Shown here in pieces: positions 8,494 to 17,624 of a stretch of DNA of 64,000 nucleotides. How positions within the stretch are numbered: position 1 is the first letter of the stretch; every line of letters begins with the position of its first letter. The notes beneath the pieces are model-generated. The model searched no databases. It saw only the letters and a list, made by a program, of their open reading frames with translations, and was not told the DNA's origin. This DNA is from Pseudomonas viridiflava (lineage in GTDB: Bacteria > Pseudomonadota > Gammaproteobacteria > Pseudomonadales > Pseudomonadaceae): assembly GCA_900596015.1 (NCBI GenBank), contig UVIF01000021.1:186001-250000 (forward strand), in the 5' to 3' direction. Made by a program: the position numbers and the translations under genes.

Positions 8494-8656
8494 GGGTCGA
8501 CTCGCTTGGGACACCTTTATTGCGACCCGTGCAGGGGGTGAGTGTTCCGCCGCGCCCCGACCTTGCGCCTCGCGCCGCTCTAGACCAACGTGGGGATGGC
8601 CATCGGGCAAAAAATCGCTAGACTCGGTAAGGCTGACACTCATCCACTGAGCTGGA

Positions 8657-8664
8657 AACAATAA
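8657..8664 (+). promoter_or_regulatory. Candidate Crc/Hfq catabolite-repression (CA) motif at the cstA ribosome-binding region
   Basis: AACAATAA matches the AAYAAYAA consensus exactly and ends 1 nt before the cstA ATG, where a purine-rich ribosome site would lie. In Pseudomonas, Hfq with Crc binds such motifs to block translation when preferred carbon is present. The site is visible; its use is inferred. Confidence 0.6.
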
Positions 8665-8665
8665 T

Positions 8666-10732
8666 ATGAAAAACAATAGCAGTGCGTTCCGCCACGTTCC
8701 GTGGCTGATCGTGGCGATCATTGGTGCCTGTGCACTGGGCGTCGTAGCACTTCGCCGCGGTGAAGCAATCAACGCGTTATGGATCGTCGTCGCAGCGGTA
8801 GCTATCTATCTGGTTGCCTACCGCTACTACAGCCTGTTCATCGCCAACCACGTCATGCAGCTCGACCCGCGCCGGGCCACACCCGCAGTGCTCAACAACG
8901 ACGGTCTGGACTACGTACCGACCAACAAGCACATTCTTTTCGGTCACCACTTCGCAGCCATTGCCGGTGCCGGCCCTCTGGTCGGGCCGGTGCTCGCTGC
9001 GCAGATGGGCTATTTGCCCGGCACGCTGTGGCTGATTGCTGGCGTGGTCCTGGCCGGCGCCGTGCAGGACTTCATGGTGCTGTTCCTGTCCACTCGCCGC
9101 AACGGCCGCTCGCTGGGCGACATGGTGCGCGAGGAAATGGGCCGCATTCCCGGCACCATTGCCCTGTTCGGTTGCTTCCTGATCATGATCATCATCCTCG
9201 CGGTGCTGGCACTGATCGTGGTCAAGGCACTCGCCGAAAGCCCGTGGGGCATCTTCACGGTCATGGCGACCATCCCCATCGCGATGTTCATGGGCGTGTA
9301 CATGCGCTACATCCGCCCGGGCCGCATCGGTGAAATCTCCATCATCGGCGTGTTCCTGCTGTTGCTCTCGATCTGGCTGGGTGGCCAGGTGGCGGCCGAC
9401 CCGGTCTGGGCCAAGGCCTTCACCTTCACCGGCATTCAGATCACCTGGATGTTGGTGGGCTATGGCTTCGTCGCTGCCGTGCTGCCTGTGTGGCTGATCC
9501 TGGCACCGCGCGACTACCTCTCCACCTTCCTCAAGATCGGTACCATCATCGCCCTGGCCATCGGCATCCTGGTGACCATGCCTGAACTGAAGATGCCCGC
9601 GCTGACCCAGTTCACCGACGGCACCGGCCCGGTATGGAAGGGCGGTCTGTTCCCGTTCCTGTTCATCACCATCGCCTGCGGCGCGGTGTCCGGTTTCCAT
9701 GCGCTGATTTCCTCGGGCACCACGCCCAAGCTGCTGGACAACGAAACCAACGCCCGCTACATCGGCTACGGTGCCATGTTGATGGAATCGTTCGTGGCGA
9801 TCATGGCCATGGTTGCCGCTTCGGTCATCGAACCGGGCGTCTACTTCGCCATGAACAGCCCGGCCGCAGTGGTCGGTACCGACGTGGTCGCAGTGGCAAC
9901 GGCGGTCAGCAGTTGGGGCTTTGCCATTACCCCGGAAGCGTTGCAGGCGGTGGCCCATGACATTGGCGAAACCACCATCCTGGCGCGTGCCGGCGGTGCA
10001 CCGACCCTGGCCGTGGGTATCGCGCAGATCCTGCACTCGGTGCTGCCGGGCGAAAACACCATGGCTTTCTGGTACCACTTCGCAATCCTGTTCGAGGCGT
10101 TGTTCATCCTGACCGCCGTGGATGCCGGCACCCGTGCCGGGCGTTTCATGCTGCAGGACCTGCTCGGCTCGTTCGTCCCGGCGCTCAAACGCACCGAGTC
10201 GTGGACCGCCAACGTCATCGCCACTGCCGGTTGCGTGGCCCTGTGGGGCTGGTTGCTGTACCAGGGCGTGATCGATCCGCTGGGTGGCATCAATACCCTG
10301 TGGCCGCTGTTCGGCATCTCCAACCAGATGCTGGCCGGTATTGCCCTGATGCTCGCCACCGTCGTGCTGATCAAGATGAAGCGTCAACGCTATATCTGGG
10401 TCACCATGCTGCCCGCCGTATGGTTGCTGATCTGCACCACGACCGCAGGCTTCATCAAGCTGTTCGACGCCAACCCCGCAGTCGGCTTCCTCGCGCTGGC
10501 CAAGAAGTACAGTGACGCGTTGGCCCAGGGCCAGGTCATTGCACCGGCCAAGAGCGTCGAGCAGATGCAGCACGTGATCTTCAATGCCTACACCAACGCA
10601 ACCCTGACCGTACTGTTCCTGCTGGTGGTCTTCAGCATCCTGTTCTTCGCCTTGAAGGTCGGCGTCGCCGCCTGGGGCAAAAAGGAGCGTACCGACAAGG
10701 AAGCACCGTTCCAGCCGTTCCCCAATGCGTGA
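8666..10732 (+). CDS. cstA: Carbon starvation protein A (CstA), membrane transporter
   Basis: A 688-residue polytopic membrane protein of the CstA family with many helices. Conserved stretches include GHHFAAIAGAGPLVGP (about 92-107), GAVQDFMVLF and a C-terminal FGISNQMLAG motif. E. coli CstA and BtsT import pyruvate and peptides, and this homologue is inferred to import a small carboxylate under carbon limitation. No strong Shine-Dalgarno is seen; an A-rich leader with a CA motif precedes the ATG. The small ybdD-type gene 18 bp downstream is the usual partner. Divergent from the methyltransferase-like gene. Confidence 0.95.
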   Translation: MKNNSSAFRHVPWLIVAIIGACALGVVALRRGEAINALWIVVAAVAIYLVAYRYYSLFIANHVMQLDPRRATPAVLNNDGLDYVPTNKHILFGHHFAAIAGAGPLVGPVLAAQMGYLPGTLWLIAGVVLAGAVQDFMVLFLSTRRNGRSLGDMVREEMGRIPGTIALFGCFLIMIIILAVLALIVVKALAESPWGIFTVMATIPIAMFMGVYMRYIRPGRIGEISIIGVFLLLLSIWLGGQVAADPVWAKAFTFTGIQITWMLVGYGFVAAVLPVWLILAPRDYLSTFLKIGTIIALAIGILVTMPELKMPALTQFTDGTGPVWKGGLFPFLFITIACGAVSGFHALISSGTTPKLLDNETNARYIGYGAMLMESFVAIMAMVAASVIEPGVYFAMNSPAAVVGTDVVAVATAVSSWGFAITPEALQAVAHDIGETTILARAGGAPTLAVGIAQILHSVLPGENTMAFWYHFAILFEALFILTAVDAGTRAGRFMLQDLLGSFVPALKRTESWTANVIATAGCVALWGWLLYQGVIDPLGGINTLWPLFGISNQMLAGIALMLATVVLIKMKRQRYIWVTMLPAVWLLICTTTAGFIKLFDANPAVGFLALAKKYSDALAQGQVIAPAKSVEQMQHVIFNAYTNATLTVLFLLVVFSILFFALKVGVAAWGKKERTDKEAPFQPFPNA

Positions 10733-10750
10733 TGATCGAGGGCTGCCGCC

Positions 10751-10948
10751 ATGTTCAATGACTTGAGCAAGTTGGGAAAATACCTGGGACAGGCGGCACG
10801 CCTGATGGTGGGCATGCCGGACTACGACAACTACGTCGAACACATGCAGACCAAGCACCCGGACAAGCCGATGATGGACTACGAGGCGTTCTTCCGTGAA
10901 CGCCAGGAGGCCAGATACGGTGGCAAGGGTGGGCCCAAGTGTTGTTGA
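10751..10948 (+). CDS. YbdD/YjiX family small protein (DUF466), CstA partner
   Basis: A 65-residue basic protein with the family hallmarks: [14 protein letters not shown] in the middle, a [16 protein letters not shown] segment, and a Gly-rich end with paired cysteines (KGGPKCC). It sits 18 bp after cstA. In E. coli, YbdD and YjiX follow cstA and btsT and are needed for transporter function. Complete at the family's normal length. Confidence 0.93.
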   Translation: MFNDLSKLGKYLGQAARLMVGMPDYDNYVEHMQTKHPDKPMMDYEAFFRERQEARYGGKGGPKCC

Positions 10949-10985
10949 GGCATGCCATCCCGTAGAGATGTGTCGTGAGTGATGG

Positions 10986-11059
10986 CTCTTTCGCGGCCAC
11001 TGGCCGCTCCTACAAGTGATCGATTATCCCTGTAGGAGCGGCCAGTGGCCGCGAAGAGG
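10986..11059. repeat. REP family B inverted pair
   Basis: CTTTCGCGGCCACTGGCCGC (left) and its inverse TGTAGGAGCGGCCAGTGGCC (right) are separated by about 17 nt, between ybdD and the CobW-type gene. Confidence 0.88.
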
Positions 11060-11088
11060 CCATTTGCATTTAGAAACTCCTGGAGTTC

Positions 11089-12054
11089 ATGAACTTGTCC
11101 GAAGCCGCACCCCCGATTCCCGTCACCATCCTCAGCGGCTTTCTCGGCGCCGGCAAGACCACCTTGCTGCGCCACATGCTCAAAGCCGAACACGGCCTGA
11201 AAATCGCCGTGATCGAGAACGAATTCAGCGACGCCGGCATCGACACCCAGCTGCTGGGCGACGAGCCGGTGCAAATCATGACGCTGGCCAACGGCTGCGT
11301 CTGCTGCACCATCCACACCGACCTGACCAAGGCGCTGTACCTGTTGCTCGAACGCCTGGACAGTGGCGAGATCGCCTTCGACCGACTGGTGATCGAGTGC
11401 ACGGGCCTGGCCGACCCGGCACCTGTCGCCCAGACTTTTTTCATTGATGAGGAGCTGCGCGAGCGCTACATCCTGGACGGCATCCTGACCTTGGTGGACG
11501 CTGCCCATGCCGGCATTCATCTGGCCCAGACCATCGCCCAGGCGCAGGTCGGGTTCGCCGATCGCCTGTTGATCAGCAAGACCGATCTGGTGCCAGCAAC
11601 GGTGCTGGAAGAGCTGAGCGAGCGCCTGACCCGCATCAACCGTCGGGCACCGATCCGAGTGGTCGAACACGGCCGTATCGATTTGGCGGAACTGCTCGAT
11701 GTGCGGGGCTTCAATCTCAATGCAGGCCTGGCGTTGCGCCCGGTCAACCAGGGTCCCAGCGTCGACCGCATCGCCAGCCTGGTGCTGCGCACCGACAAGC
11801 CGCTGGACATCGACCGGCTCAGCACCTTCATGAATGAACTGCTGGAAGAGCACGGCAAACAACTTCTGCGCTACAAGGGCGTTTTGAATATCGCAGGGGA
11901 AGATCGACGCCTGGTATTCCAAGGCGTGCTGAAACTCTACGGGTTCGACTGGGACACCGAATGGGCCGAGGGGGAGGTGCGCGAAAGCGTGATGGTGTTC
12001 ATCGCCGATGACCTACCCGAAGCCAAGATCCGCGCCGGATTCGAAACCCTCTAA
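11089..12054 (+). CDS. yjiA: CobW/YjiA family GTPase (G3E P-loop, metal-handling)
   Basis: A 321-residue cytosolic GTPase. Walker A GFLGAGKTT is at 17-25, the metal-binding CVCC motif (C70, C72, C73) follows the switch region, a DxxG-like ECTGLAD and base motif SKTD are present, and a C-terminal CobW_C domain closes it. YjiA and relatives bind zinc or cobalt and are thought to be metallochaperones. The position after cstA-ybdD mirrors E. coli, where yjiA follows btsT(yjiY)-yjiX, which strengthens the name. The ATG at 11089 has a weak CTGGAG-like site. Confidence 0.9.
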   Translation: MNLSEAAPPIPVTILSGFLGAGKTTLLRHMLKAEHGLKIAVIENEFSDAGIDTQLLGDEPVQIMTLANGCVCCTIHTDLTKALYLLLERLDSGEIAFDRLVIECTGLADPAPVAQTFFIDEELRERYILDGILTLVDAAHAGIHLAQTIAQAQVGFADRLLISKTDLVPATVLEELSERLTRINRRAPIRVVEHGRIDLAELLDVRGFNLNAGLALRPVNQGPSVDRIASLVLRTDKPLDIDRLSTFMNELLEEHGKQLLRYKGVLNIAGEDRRLVFQGVLKLYGFDWDTEWAEGEVRESVMVFIADDLPEAKIRAGFETL

Positions 12055-12063
12055 AGCCTGTGC

Positions 12064-12153
12064 CGGCCTTATCGCGGGCAGAGCCCGCTCCCACAGGGAT
12101 CTCCAGCACGACAACGATCCCTGTGGGAGCGGGCTCTGCCCGCGATAGGGCCG
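12064..12153. repeat. REP family A inverted pair
   Basis: ATCGCGGGCAGAGCCCGCTC and its inverse GAGCGGGCTCTGCCCGCGAT flank a 30-40 nt spacer between yjiA and glyA. Confidence 0.88.
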
Positions 12154-12164
12154 CCCCTGACACA

Positions 12165-12197
12165 TAAAAAAGCCCGACTCAATGAGCCGGGCTTTTT
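12165..12197. terminator. Bidirectional terminator between yjiA and glyA
   Basis: A-run, stem GCCCGACTC / GAGCCGGGC with one mismatch, then a T-run. It can stop transcription from both convergent genes. Confidence 0.85.
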
Positions 12198-12215
12198 CAC
12201 ATCAAAGCGCAGCTA

Positions 12216-13469
12216 TCAGTCGGCATACACCGGCAGCTTCGCGCAGATTGCCTTGACCTTCTCGCGCACGGCTTCGATCACCGTGTCGTTGTTCAGGTCC
12301 GCCAGAATGTCGCAGATCCAGCCGGCCAGCTCCTGGCACTCGGCTTCCTTGAAACCACGGGTGGTCACTGCCGGCGTACCGAAGCGCAGGCCCGATGTGA
12401 CGAACGGCGAGCGTGGGTCATTCGGCACCGAGTTCTTGTTGACGGTGATGAATGCCTTGCCCAGCGCGGCATCGGCGTCTTTGCCGGAAATGTCCTGCTT
12501 GATCAGCGACAGCAGGAACAGATGGTTCTCGGTACCACCGGACACCACGTCGAAACCACGGTCGATGAACACCTTGGCCATTGCCTTGGCGTTCTTCACG
12601 ACCTGCTGCTGGTAGGTCTTGAATTCAGGCTGCAGCGCTTCCTTGAAACACACGGCCTTGGCAGCGATGACGTGCTCCAGCGGGCCACCCTGGGCGCCCG
12701 GGAAGACTGCCGAGTTGAGCTTCTTCTCGATCTCGGCGTTGGCACGCGCCAGGATCAAACCACCACGTGGACCGCGCAGGGTCTTGTGGGTAGTAGTGGT
12801 GACCACATCGGCGAACGGCACCGGATTCGGGTACACGCCAGCGGCAACCAGGCCTGCCACGTGAGCCATATCGACGAACAGATAGGCACCGACCTTGTCG
12901 GCGATCTCACGGAAGCGTGGGAAGTCGAGGATCTGCGAGTAGGCGGAGAAACCGGCCACGATCATCTTCGGCTTGTGCTCGACGGCCAGGCGCTCGACTT
13001 CGTCGTAGTCGATCAGGCCTTGGGCATCGATACCGTACTGAACGGCGTTGTACAGCTTGCCCGACGACGAAACGCTGGCGCCGTGGGTCAGGTGACCGCC
13101 GTGGGCCAGGCTCATGCCCAGGATGGTATCGCCTGCTTGCAGCAGGGCCAGGTAGACCGCGCTGTTGGCTTGCGAGCCGGCGTGCGGCTGGACGTTGGCA
13201 TAGTCGGCGCCGAACAGTTCCTTGGCGCGATCAATGGCCAGCTGCTCGACCACGTCGACGTACTCGCAGCCACCGTAGTAACGCTTGCCTGGATAGCCTT
13301 CGGCGTACTTGTTGGTCAGTACCGAGCCCTGAGCTTCCATGACAGCGGGGCTGGTGTAGTTTTCCGAGGCGATCAGCTCGATGTGCTCTTCCTGACGCAG
13401 GGCTTCTTGCTCCATGGCGGCAAAGAGATCGGCATCGTACTTGGCGAGTGTCTGGCTACGGCTGAACAT
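12216..13469 (-). CDS. glyA: Serine hydroxymethyltransferase
   Basis: A 417-residue PLP enzyme interconverting serine and glycine and feeding one-carbon units to tetrahydrofolate. The PLP lysine is K229 in [10 protein letters not shown]. Substrate motifs [10 protein letters not shown] (31-40) and [10 protein letters not shown] (61-70) and the cofactor residues SQANSAVY are intact. Full family length. Pseudomonas usually carries two glyA copies; which this is cannot be settled here. Transcribed alone, with the terminator above just downstream. No glycine riboswitch is visible upstream. Confidence 0.97.
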   Translation of the reverse strand: MFSRSQTLAKYDADLFAAMEQEALRQEEHIELIASENYTSPAVMEAQGSVLTNKYAEGYPGKRYYGGCEYVDVVEQLAIDRAKELFGADYANVQPHAGSQANSAVYLALLQAGDTILGMSLAHGGHLTHGASVSSSGKLYNAVQYGIDAQGLIDYDEVERLAVEHKPKMIVAGFSAYSQILDFPRFREIADKVGAYLFVDMAHVAGLVAAGVYPNPVPFADVVTTTTHKTLRGPRGGLILARANAEIEKKLNSAVFPGAQGGPLEHVIAAKAVCFKEALQPEFKTYQQQVVKNAKAMAKVFIDRGFDVVSGGTENHLFLLSLIKQDISGKDADAALGKAFITVNKNSVPNDPRSPFVTSGLRFGTPAVTTRGFKEAECQELAGWICDILADLNNDTVIEAVREKVKAICAKLPVYAD

Positions 13470-13604
13470 GGCGGTCCTCGAGGATCGGGATGTTGGGAAA
13501 GGCGAGCATTCTACCCCATCGGCTTTTATCTGGCATATGAAAGGCAGTCACTGCGTGAACAAGCGGGCCTCATGTCCACCGGCACCTCGGCACCTCGGCA
13601 CCCC

Positions 13605-13692
13605 GTAGGAGCGGTCAGTGGCCGCGAAAGCCACGCCGCGGTTCCACTGATCTACCGCAGGGCGCCGTTCGCAGCTACTGACCGCTCCCACA
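13605..13692. repeat. REP family B inverted pair (right copy diverged)
   Basis: GTAGGAGCGGTCAGTGGCCG at 13605 and a diverged inverse ending CTACTGACCGCTCCCACA at 13692, between glyA and the GGDEF-EAL gene. Confidence 0.82.
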
Positions 13693-13718
13693 AGATGGCG
13701 TCCCACAGGCGGGGAGAA

Positions 13719-16700
13719 TCACTGAAACAGGAACAGCGCGTCGTTACTGAACTGCGACTCGAAGCGGTGGGCCTGCATCGGTCGGCCGAACAGGTAGCCC
13801 TGAACCTCGTCACAGCCATGCTCGCGCAGGAACTCCAACTGCTCGTGAGTTTCCACGCCTTCGGCGATCACCGACAGATTGAGGCTGTGCGCCATGGCAA
13901 TGATGGCCCGGGCTATCTGCGCATCCTGCTCGCCGGAGGGCAGGCCGTCGACGAAGGTACGGTCGATCTTCAGTACGTCGATGGGGAATTGCTTGAGGTA
14001 GTTGAGCGACGAATAGCCAGTGCCGAAATCGTCGATGGCGATACTCAGGCCGAGGTTCTTCAATATGTCGAGAATCACCATGGCCTCGTTGACCTCGCGC
14101 ATCAGGATGCTCTCGGTCAGCTCGAGTTCCAGGCACGCCGGTGGCAAACCGATGTTTTCCAGCATGCGGGCAATCCGCTTGCCCAACTGGCCGTCGGCGA
14201 ACTGCCGCGCGGAGATGTTCACCGACACCTTGGGCACCCGTACCTTGGCCAAGTGCCAAGCCTTGAGCTGACGGCACGCCTCGGCCAGCACCCAGTCGCC
14301 CACGTCCACCACCAGGCCAAGCTCTTCGAGCACCGGAATGAACTCGCCCGGCGGCACCAGGCCGCGCCGTGGATGGTTCCAGCGCAACAGAGCTTCGGCA
14401 CCGGTCAGGCGCTTGCCGTCGCCGCTGAACTGCGGCTGGTAGTACAGCACGAATTCCTCTTGCTCCAGGGCATGGCGCAAGTCGCTTTCCAGCTCCAGGC
14501 GCTCCAGCGCCGTGGCGTTCATGTCGGCCTGATAGAACTGGAAATTGTTCTTGCCGCGCTCCTTGGCGTGGTACATCGCAGTGTCGGCGTTCTTCATCAG
14601 TTGGCTGAGCTCGCCGCCATCCTGAGGGCTCAAGGCAATGCCCACACTCGCCGTGACGAAGAACTCACGGCCTTCCAGCACGAACGGTTTGACCAGGCTG
14701 CCGAGAATCTGCTCTGCCACATGGATGGCCTGGTTCAAGGCCAGCTCACGGGTGGCGCGGGGTTGCAACAGCAGGGTGAATTCGTCGCCGCCCATGCGCG
14801 CCACGGTGTCGTCGTCGTCGACGCAACCCAGCAGGCGGGTGGCCATGTCCTTGAGCATGCGGTCGCCGGCGGCATGGCCGAGCGAATCGTTGATCGGCTT
14901 GAAGCGGTCGAGGTCGAGGAACATCAGCACCACCCACGACTGCTGGCGCTCGGCCTGCTGCAGGGCGTTGTACAGCCGGTCCTGAAACAGCGTGCGGTTG
15001 GGCAGGTGGGTCAGCGCATCGTAGTAGGCCAGGCGGTGAATACGTTGTTCGCTGGCCTTGCGCTCGCTGATGTCGCTGAAGAAGCACACGTAGCTGGCCA
15101 GATCGCCTTCGTCATCGAGCACCGCAGTGATGCCGACCCAGGCCGGGTAGTGCTCGCCATTGCGCCGCTTGAGCCAGACTTCGCCTTCCCAGGTGCCACG
15201 CAGCTGCAGTTGCTTGAGCACGTAGCGCAGGTGGGCTTCCTGCTGGTCATCCACGGTCAGCATGTTCGGCAGTTGGTCCAGCACCTGGGCCACGGCATAA
15301 CCGCTGACCCGGCTGAAGGCTTCGTTGGCCTGCACGATGTAGCCCGCCGGATCGGTGATGAGAATCGCCGACGTCGAGTGCTCGAACACCGTGGCAGCCA
15401 TGCGCAGGTCCTTCTCCGCGCGGCGCTGCTGGCTGACGTCGCGGCCCACGCCCAGCATGCCTTCCAGAGCCCCTTGAGCATCCCAGATCAGCACCAGGCG
15501 CAGTTCGATGGGAATCTTGCGGCCATCGTTGCGCATGCAGTCGAACATGAAGACCTGGGTCTTGAGATCGCTGCGCAGGGCAGCCAGTTCGTCCGGCACG
15601 TGCAACGCCCGACGAACCTGCGCCAGCAGCGCATTGATCCCCGTCATCTGTGCAGGGTTGGCCAGCATGCCCTGCCAACCGTGCTCCAGCACCCAATCTG
15701 CCTCGTAGCCCAGCACGCTCTGCACCGAAGGGCTGACGTAGTTGAGTTCCAAACGGTTGTTGGTCGAGAAGATCACGTCGCTGATGCTCTCGGCGAGCAT
15801 GCGGTGGCGCTTTTCGCTCTGGCGCAGCGATTCGCTCGCCGTTCTGTGGCTGGTGATGTCGGTGATGCTGAGAATGACTGCACGGTAGTCCTCGGCGTGC
15901 TCGGGAAAGCGCACGGTCAGCCACAGGTACTGGTCGTGGCCATGCTGGTCGATCAAGCGGATCTCCAGCTCCAGTTGCTGTTGGCGCTCCAGCAGCGCAG
16001 CGATCAAACGGTGCCCGATGCCTGTGGCAGAGCCGCCTTCGATGAGCTTGCGCCACGCCTGTTCGCCGGTATCCACCTGCAGTACCCGCAATGCAACCTG
16101 GTTCACTTCAGTGACGCGCAGTGCCTGCAGCAGATCGTGGCGCATGGCCGGGTTATCCTGCAGCCTCCGCGCGGAATCGGCGTGCCTGCTCAGACCGACA
16201 CGCTCGAAGAGCGCCAGTACGCCCGACAGATCGAGCACGCACAGCGCCACTCCGGCGCCTTCGAAGATGTCCTGATAGCGGCGACGTTCTTCGTTGAGTT
16301 CGCGCTGGCGGCGGCGCATGCCCAACAGCGCAAGCAAGGGTATCAATGACACCAGAAGGCCCAACAGGCATTTGCCTGCCAAGGGCGGCAAGAGCGCCAG
16401 ACGCGCCTGCCTGGCATCGAACAGGCTGCGCAATTGCCAGTCGCTATGGCTCAGGGGGGTCACCAGCACACTCTGCTCAAGCTCGGTGGCGCTCAGTTCG
16501 GAGGCGGCGAACGGGGCAGGGCCGGCGCGGCCAATGATGTGCTTGTCAGCATGATTTTCCAGGACCCAGCTGGGGTTCTCCTCGCGCTCGACCTGGTGGA
16601 TGAGGCGGCTGATGACGATCGGGCTCATGCGCAGCAGCCAATAGCCATTGGTGTTTTCGCCCGGCTGACGGATCAGCAGATAGACCAGGTCTGCGGCTGT

Positions 16701-17162
16701 GTTGTTGGTGTAGTAGTGGCTATTACCATCCAGGCGACCTGCCAATAGCGCAATGAACGGCGCGTCGCTCGCGTCCGGCAGGGTGTCGGCAATGACCCGC
16801 GCATCACCGCTGAGCCAGGCCAGGCTTTGCAGTTCGGGCACCGAGCGGCGGACCCGAGCGAGCGTTTCGGCCCGTTCCCGCGCGCTGGGGAAGGGCTGAG
16901 TCGTAAGCAGCTGGTTCAGCGCGATCTGTGCATTGAGCGCCATGTTCAGGTTGACGTGATCGGCCAGGTCCGCGCTGTAATCGATGCTGTGCTGGCGCTG
17001 GTCGGCCTGGGTACGCTGGAACTGGTCGAGCAGTTGCCAGAACAGCAGCGCCAGCAGCATCAAAACCACGAATGCCAGCGCGCCTTTCAACGAACCGTGC
17101 AGCGGCGTACCTGACCCTTGGACAGGCGGGCGCAAGGAGGACGGCTGATTGAAATTGGTCAA
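13719..17162 (-). CDS. Membrane PAS-GGDEF-EAL protein (cyclic-di-GMP turnover)
   Basis: A 1147-residue inner-membrane signalling protein. Order: helix 1 (about 24-44), a periplasmic sensor region of about 210 residues, helix 2 (about 260-282), about three PAS-like segments (about 300-690), GGDEF (signature at 791-795, intact MGGDEF) and EAL (E923 in EALLRW; later NISARQF, LTESI, DDFGTGYSSL, KIDRTF, AEGVET). The diguanylate cyclase I-site RxxD is not present: DDDD occupies it. Both catalytic motifs look complete, so net activity is uncertain; phosphodiesterase is a fair guess. I chose a TTG start (MTNFNQPSS) because CAGGA lies 7-8 nt before it; no ATG exists upstream of the first helix, and a longer TTG frame lacks this site. 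P. aeruginosa DipA (PA5017) has a comparable EAL-type role near ettA, but orthology was not tested. Confidence 0.88.
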   Translation of the reverse strand: MTNFNQPSSLRPPVQGSGTPLHGSLKGALAFVVLMLLALLFWQLLDQFQRTQADQRQHSIDYSADLADHVNLNMALNAQIALNQLLTTQPFPSARERAETLARVRRSVPELQSLAWLSGDARVIADTLPDASDAPFIALLAGRLDGNSHYYTNNTAADLVYLLIRQPGENTNGYWLLRMSPIVISRLIHQVEREENPSWVLENHADKHIIGRAGPAPFAASELSATELEQSVLVTPLSHSDWQLRSLFDARQARLALLPPLAGKCLLGLLVSLIPLLALLGMRRRQRELNEERRRYQDIFEGAGVALCVLDLSGVLALFERVGLSRHADSARRLQDNPAMRHDLLQALRVTEVNQVALRVLQVDTGEQAWRKLIEGGSATGIGHRLIAALLERQQQLELEIRLIDQHGHDQYLWLTVRFPEHAEDYRAVILSITDITSHRTASESLRQSEKRHRMLAESISDVIFSTNNRLELNYVSPSVQSVLGYEADWVLEHGWQGMLANPAQMTGINALLAQVRRALHVPDELAALRSDLKTQVFMFDCMRNDGRKIPIELRLVLIWDAQGALEGMLGVGRDVSQQRRAEKDLRMAATVFEHSTSAILITDPAGYIVQANEAFSRVSGYAVAQVLDQLPNMLTVDDQQEAHLRYVLKQLQLRGTWEGEVWLKRRNGEHYPAWVGITAVLDDEGDLASYVCFFSDISERKASEQRIHRLAYYDALTHLPNRTLFQDRLYNALQQAERQQSWVVLMFLDLDRFKPINDSLGHAAGDRMLKDMATRLLGCVDDDDTVARMGGDEFTLLLQPRATRELALNQAIHVAEQILGSLVKPFVLEGREFFVTASVGIALSPQDGGELSQLMKNADTAMYHAKERGKNNFQFYQADMNATALERLELESDLRHALEQEEFVLYYQPQFSGDGKRLTGAEALLRWNHPRRGLVPPGEFIPVLEELGLVVDVGDWVLAEACRQLKAWHLAKVRVPKVSVNISARQFADGQLGKRIARMLENIGLPPACLELELTESILMREVNEAMVILDILKNLGLSIAIDDFGTGYSSLNYLKQFPIDVLKIDRTFVDGLPSGEQDAQIARAIIAMAHSLNLSVIAEGVETHEQLEFLREHGCDEVQGYLFGRPMQAHRFESQFSNDALFLFQ

Positions 17163-17322
17163 ACTGAAATCCTGCGATATGACAGTCGGGGGCAGGCATA
17201 GGCGCGGGCCCCGCCAGGGGGCACGTGAATCATGCGTGTTACACCTCGCACTATAAGCGCTAGCGCCCAAGGCCGGCTAGCGCAGCGTAAAGCCACCGTG
17301 CTGCGCCTCACACACCGCACCC

Positions 17323-17485
17323 ACCGCCGACGCGGCTTGCGCCGCTGCTACAGCGCTCGCGGCGCTTCCGGACGTTCGTTCCCACCACGATCCGCCTGGC
17401 ACACCGCGTTTACCGCCGACGCGGCTTGCGCCGCTGCTACAGACACCGCAATCGCGTAGCAGCGGTGCAAGCCGCGTCCGGCCCC
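17323..17485. repeat. REP family C elements (two direct, one inverted)
   Basis: Copies of ACGCGGCTTGCGCCGCTGCT at about 17329 and 17419, then an inverted copy (GTAGCAGCGGTGCAAGCCGC) at 17457. They occupy the 462-bp gap between the divergent GGDEF-EAL gene and ettA. No other gene is seen in the gap; it must also hold both promoters. Confidence 0.85.
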
Positions 17486-17624
17486 ACCGCGATCCGCCTG
17501 GCACACCGCATCATCGGGCGTGCGCTGGTTTGCCCTGACTCCCGCATTCCGGTAGCTTTGAACACCTTGCGGGGGCCCAAGCTTCCATCCTCTATCTCGC
17601 ACCTTCTTTATCCAGGTTCATTCC

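Noticed and set aside
8777..10858. A 693-codon minus-strand frame over cstA
   Set aside because: Antisense shadow rich in His/Asp/Gln, opposite to a clear membrane protein.
12216..13600. Glycine riboswitch for glyA
   Set aside because: The region upstream of glyA holds no paired aptamer-like structure that I can see and is short before the REP pair.
12522..16349. A 1275-codon plus-strand frame across glyA and the GGDEF-EAL gene
   Set aside because: It is antisense to two recognised genes, spans their intergenic gap, and its His/Gln-rich composition is typical of the reverse frame of GC-rich genes. No domain or ribosome site supports it.
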